Below are positions 60,506 to 64,000 of a DNA stretch of 64,000 nucleotides, one piece after another. Position 1 is the first letter of the stretch, and each line of letters starts with the position of its first letter. Position numbers and translations under genes: made by a program. Source of the DNA: Bacteroidota bacterium (lineage in GTDB: Bacteria > Bacteroidota > Bacteroidia > Chitinophagales > JADIYW01); the NCBI GenBank assembly GCA_016705125.1, contig JADIYW010000008.1, positions 101,147 to 165,146 of the forward strand, in the 5' to 3' direction. The notes beneath the pieces are model-generated. The model was not told where the DNA came from. It worked only from the letters and a program-made list of their open reading frames with translations, and did not search any database.

Positions 60506-63470
60506 ATGAGCAAAGAAAATCAAATAGAACTAAATCTTATAGAGCAACTAAAAGGGCTTAAATATATTCATCGCCCCGACATAGTTGACAGGAAAACGCT
60601 TGAGCTAAACTTCAAAGCTAAATTTGAAGAACTCAACCGTGTTCACTTGACAGATAACGAATTTTTGAGATTAGAGAGAAATCATTCAGTCCGATGTGTT
60701 TAAAGCTTCCAAACTTTTGCGTGAAAGACAATACTTTCAGCGTGAAGACGGAACGCCTTTGCATTACACTTTGGTAAACAACAAAGACTGGTGCAAAAAC
60801 GACTTTGAAGTAATCAGCCAATTACGTATCAACACCGAAAACAGCCATCAACGTTACGACATCATCCTGCTGATTAACGGCTTGCCTGTGGTGCAAATCG
60901 AGTTGAAGAAACTCGACATTTCGCCACGTAAAGCAATGCAGCAAATTGTAGATTATAAAAACGAATCGGGCAATGGTTATGGAAATTCTTTGTTATGTTA
61001 TATGCAATTATTCATAGTAAGCAACAAGACGAACACTTATTATTTTGCCAACAACAAGAACCAACATTTCGCTTTTAATGCAGACGAACAATTCTTACCG
61101 ATTTATCAATTAGCAGACGAGAGCAATAAGAAAATAACGAACCTTGAATTATTCGCTGAAAAATTCCTGACCAAATGCACCTTGGGCAGTATGATTAGCA
61201 AGTATATGGTTTTGGTAGAAAGTGAGCAGAGGTTGCTCATAATGCGACCATATCAGATTTATGCAGTGAAAGCGATTATTGATTGCATACAACAAAACCG
61301 TGGCAACGGCTACATTTGGCATACTACAGGAAGCGGAAAAACTTTGACTTCTTTCAAAGCCTCAACTTTACTAAAAGACAATACCGATATAGAAAAATGT
61401 TTGTTTGTGGTTGACCGCAAAGACTTAGATAGACAAACCCGTGAAGAATTCAATAAATTTCAGGAAGGAAGTGTGGAAGAAAATACAAATACCGAAACAT
61501 TAGTAAGGCGTTTACTTTCCACAGATTATGCCGACAAAGTTATTGTCACAACCATTCAAAAATTAGGATTGGCTTTGGATGGCACTAACAAAAAGAACTA
61601 CAAAGAACGATTAGAGCCACTTCGCAACAAACGAATGGTTTTCATTTTTGATGAGTGCCACCGTTCGCAGTTTGGAGATAATCATAAAGCCATCACAGCC
61701 TTTTTTCCAAATGCTCAGCTATTCGGTTTTACAGGAACCCCCATCTTTGATGAAAACGCAACGTATCAAATAAGAGAAGGCGAAGAAGCCTCTTACAAAA
61801 CCACGCAAGATATATTTGAAAAGCAATTACACGCCTACACCATCACACACGCCATTGAAGATAGAAACGTATTGCGTTTTCATATTGATTATTTCAAAGG
61901 TAAAGGAACGCAACAACCGAAGCCAGGCGAAGCCATTGCCCAACAGGCAGTAGTAGAAGCTATTTTGGATAAACACGATGCTGCAACCAATTCAAGACGT
62001 TTTAACGCTGTTTTGGCAACCGCTTCTATTAATAATGCGATTGAATATTACAACCTTTTCAAAGAGGTTCAGAAAAAGAAACAAACTGAAAATCCTAATT
62101 ATATTCCTTTAAATATTGCTTGTGTGTTTTCGCCACCAGCCGAAGGCAACAGCGATATTCAGCAGATTCAAGAAGATTTAACGCAAGAGAAAGAAGATAA
62201 CAAACAAAATCCAGAAGAAAAGAAAGCGGCACTCAAAACCATTATTGCCGATTACAACAAACAATTTGGTACAAGCCACGAAATCTATCTTTTCGACTTG
62301 TATTATCAAGATGTGCAAAGACGCATCAAAGACCAGAAATATAGCAACAAAGACTACCCACACAAAAATAAAATTGACATTACCATTGTCGTGGATATGT
62401 TGCTTACAGGTTTTGATAGCAAATACCTGAACACTTTGTATGTTGACAAAAACTTGAAATATCACGGTTTGATTCAGGCATTTTCACGCACCAACCGTGT
62501 CCTGAACGATACCAAACCTTACGGTAATATTCTCGACTTCCGTTCTCAACAAGATGCCGTTAACCAAGCCATTGCTTTGTTCTCTGGTGAAGACAAAGGA
62601 AAAGCCAAAGAAATTTGGTTGGTTGACCCTGCACCTGTGGTTATTGATAAATTCAAAGAAGCCGTAGAAACTTTAGGGGTATTTATGCAAGAGCATAATT
62701 TGGTAAGCGAACCGCAAGAAGTGTACAACCTGAAAGGTGATGCGGCACGAATTGCCTTTATAAAAAACTTTAAAGAAGTGCAAAGGCTCGAAACACAGCT
62801 TGACCAATACACCGACATAACCGAAGAACAAAAAACAAAAATTGAAGCAATTCTGCCCTCGAAACTTTGCAAGAGTTCAGAAGTTCCTACATAGAAACTG
62901 CCAAACAACTAAGAGATTCAGCAAAAAGATGGCGACCAAGCAACGCCCGAAATACAACAACTCGATTTTGAATTTGTGTTGTTTGCTTCTGCCGTAATTG
63001 ATTACGATTACATAATGAAGTTGACTTCTGAAAACTTAGGTAAAAAACCAAGCAAGCAAAAGATGACCAAAGAACAAGTAAAAAGCTTGTTGAAATCAAA
63101 TTCCAATTTAATGGAGCAGGAAGAGGATATGTCTGAATTTATTGACCAATTAGACTGGAGTGTTGGGCAAACGGAAACAGAATTAAAAAACAACTTTGAG
63201 CAATTTATTGACGATAAATACAACAAAGAATTGGCTGCCATTGCCCATCAACACGGCTTGCAAACGACTGACTTGAAAAACTTTGTAGAAAAAATAATGA
63301 GCCGAATGATTTTTGACGGTGAAAAACTCACCGACCTTTTAGAGCCATTAGAATTGAGTTGGAAAGAACGCAGAGTTAAAGAATTGGCGTTGATGGAAGA
63401 TTTAGTACCCCAGTTGAAGAAACTGGCAGGCGATAGAGAAATTAGTGGATTAAAAGCCTACACTGTCTGA
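60506..63470 (+). pseudogene. hsdR: Type I restriction enzyme R subunit, three frameshifts
   Basis: About 988 residues when joined. Start MSKENQIELNLIEQL at 60506. Nuclease motif: RYDIILLINGLPVVQIELKK (E-x-K). Motor: IWHTTGSGKTLTSFKA (Walker A), IFDECHRSQFG (DECH box), GFTGTP, and DMLLTGFDSKYLNTLYVDK with QAFSRTNRV at the end of the helicase part. Frame breaks near 60677 (two bases missing), 62860 and 62915 (one base each) interrupt it; joining restores LEREIIQSDVFKA and EFRSSYIETAKQLREIQQKDG, the latter quoted as expected reading. As written, no full enzyme is made. Confidence 0.87.
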
Positions 63471-63501
63471 ACCACTGATTTGTTTGATTAAATGATAAAA
63501 A

Positions 63502-63942
63502 ATGATTAAAGAAGAATATAAATATTCGGATATAACTGGAAAAGTAATAGGATGTGCAATGAAAGTACATTCGGCTTTGGGTAATGGCTTTCAAGAGGTT
63601 ATTTATCAACGAGCATTAGAAATTGAAATGACAGACCAAGGCTTATTATTAAGCCGTGAGCACGAAATGCCCATATACTACAAAAAACAACAGATTGGAA
63701 CACGAAGAGTTGATTTTTTAGTGGAAGGAGTTGTTTCTGTGGAAATAAAAGCTATAACAAATTTAGAAGACGTGCACCTTGCTCAAGCCATTAACTATCT
63801 AGAAGCTTATGACTTAGAAGTGGGATTGTTAATCAATTTTGGTGCGAAAAGTTTGCAACACAAACGATTAGCAAACAAAAAGTTCAAGCAACAAAATCAA
63901 GGCAATCCCGAAATCAAAAAAATCAGTGGTTCAGACAATTAG
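63502..63942 (+). CDS. GxxExxY protein (PD-(D/E)xK-like)
   Basis: A 146-residue protein. VHSALGNGFQEVIYQRALEIEM holds the G-x-x-E-x-x-Y motif that names the family; RRVDFLVEGVVSVEIKAI gives the D and E-x-K of a nuclease-like fold, and LAQAINYLEAYDLEVGLLINFGAKSL, in part, the family end. Biochemical role is not established. It is intact, lies 31 bases after hsdR and 7 bases before hsdS, so it belongs to the restriction transcript. Confidence 0.88.
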   Translation: MIKEEYKYSDITGKVIGCAMKVHSALGNGFQEVIYQRALEIEMTDQGLLLSREHEMPIYYKKQQIGTRRVDFLVEGVVSVEIKAITNLEDVHLAQAINYLEAYDLEVGLLINFGAKSLQHKRLANKKFKQQNQGNPEIKKISGSDN

Positions 63943-63949
63943 CAGCTTA

Positions 63950-64000
63950 TGAGTAAAGATAAATTGATACCCGAAATAAGATTTCCTGAGTTTAAAAATG
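63950..64000 (+). CDS. hsdS: Type I restriction specificity subunit, first 17 codons (cut by window edge)
   Basis: ATG at 63950 opens MSKDKLIPEIRFPEFKN, a common opening of HsdS proteins, in which P-E-I-R-F-P-E-F leads into the first target recognition domain. The rest is outside the window. Confidence 0.8.

Noticed and set aside
1..64000. tRNA, rRNA, CRISPR arrays, insertion sequences, integrases
   Set aside because: None could be recognised by reading both strands; absence is by eye only.

Overview
The window is AT-rich chromosomal DNA from a member of the phylum Bacteroidetes (Bacteroidota). Evidence: the Bacteroidetes -7 promoter word TAnnTTTG stands 15-35 bases before many starts; Shine-Dalgarno sites are mostly absent; and the gene content is typical of the phylum (DUF4139 protein with a SusC-like insert, DUF4296, DUF5683, OstA-like protein, GG-type lanthipeptide precursor, 509-residue signal peptidase I, WbqC, 4Fe-4S APS reductase). 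I cannot place the genus. No rRNA, tRNA or CRISPR was seen; one RNA gene, the SRP RNA, was found at 37052-37147 (minus).

Layout. 1-11.5 kb is mainly core: amidase, MCE/MlaD and OstA-like envelope genes, a DUF4139 protein, YggS, an SDR, HMG-CoA lyase, DUF547 and WbqC. 11.7-19.2 kb is an accessory, rearranged stretch: an SPFH plus NAD-kinase-like pair, a cut-off ORF running into a low-complexity block that looks like an assembly artefact, a frameshifted class A beta-lactamase, two nearly identical DinB-family genes, a broken partial copy of the next acyltransferase gene, a zeta-toxin-type toxin-antitoxin pair, an SMI1/KNR4-like gene and a frameshifted DUF6924 lipoprotein. 19.3-28.2 kb returns to ordinary genes: lipid A-type acyltransferase, glycosyltransferase, RmlD-like reductase, nitroreductase, SDR, MATE exporter, methyltransferase and ComEC. 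28.2-29.7 kb holds a lanthipeptide precursor and a LanC cyclase with no dehydratase or exporter nearby.

29.9-46.2 kb: metallophosphoesterase, epimerase, APS reductase, LemA with two TPM-domain proteins, a GMC oxidoreductase, SRP RNA, the carboxyltransferase subunit of an acyl-CoA carboxylase (with HMG-CoA lyase this suggests leucine catabolism), a RelE/ParE toxin-antitoxin pair, a LolC/E-type permease, a NamZ-like muramidase and a peptide-binding-protein operon. 46.4-52.0 kb is the conserved run UPF0173 hydrolase, ParA, ParB, DUF5683, DapB, LepB, preceded by a region with a DnaA box and parS-like half-sites. 52-60 kb: two paralogous small membrane proteins, a TraB/GumN giant gene broken by four frameshifts, chorismate synthase, glutamate formimidoyltransferase and a fatty acid desaturase. 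60.3-64 kb is a decaying type I restriction locus: XRE regulator remnant, frameshifted hsdR, an intact GxxExxY protein and the start of hsdS.

Two themes cut across the window. Single-base indels, several in homopolymers, break genes in the accessory parts while most core genes are intact, so real decay and local assembly error both need considering. Several intergenic gaps carry modular low-complexity repeats; one composite occurs twice with the same module order in opposite orientation (9826-10105 and 31130-31345). The best candidates for less-described biology are the orphan LanA/LanC cassette, the SPFH/NAD-kinase-like pair, the structured element at 6597-6696 and the 16-bp hairpin within the start of the second TPM gene.
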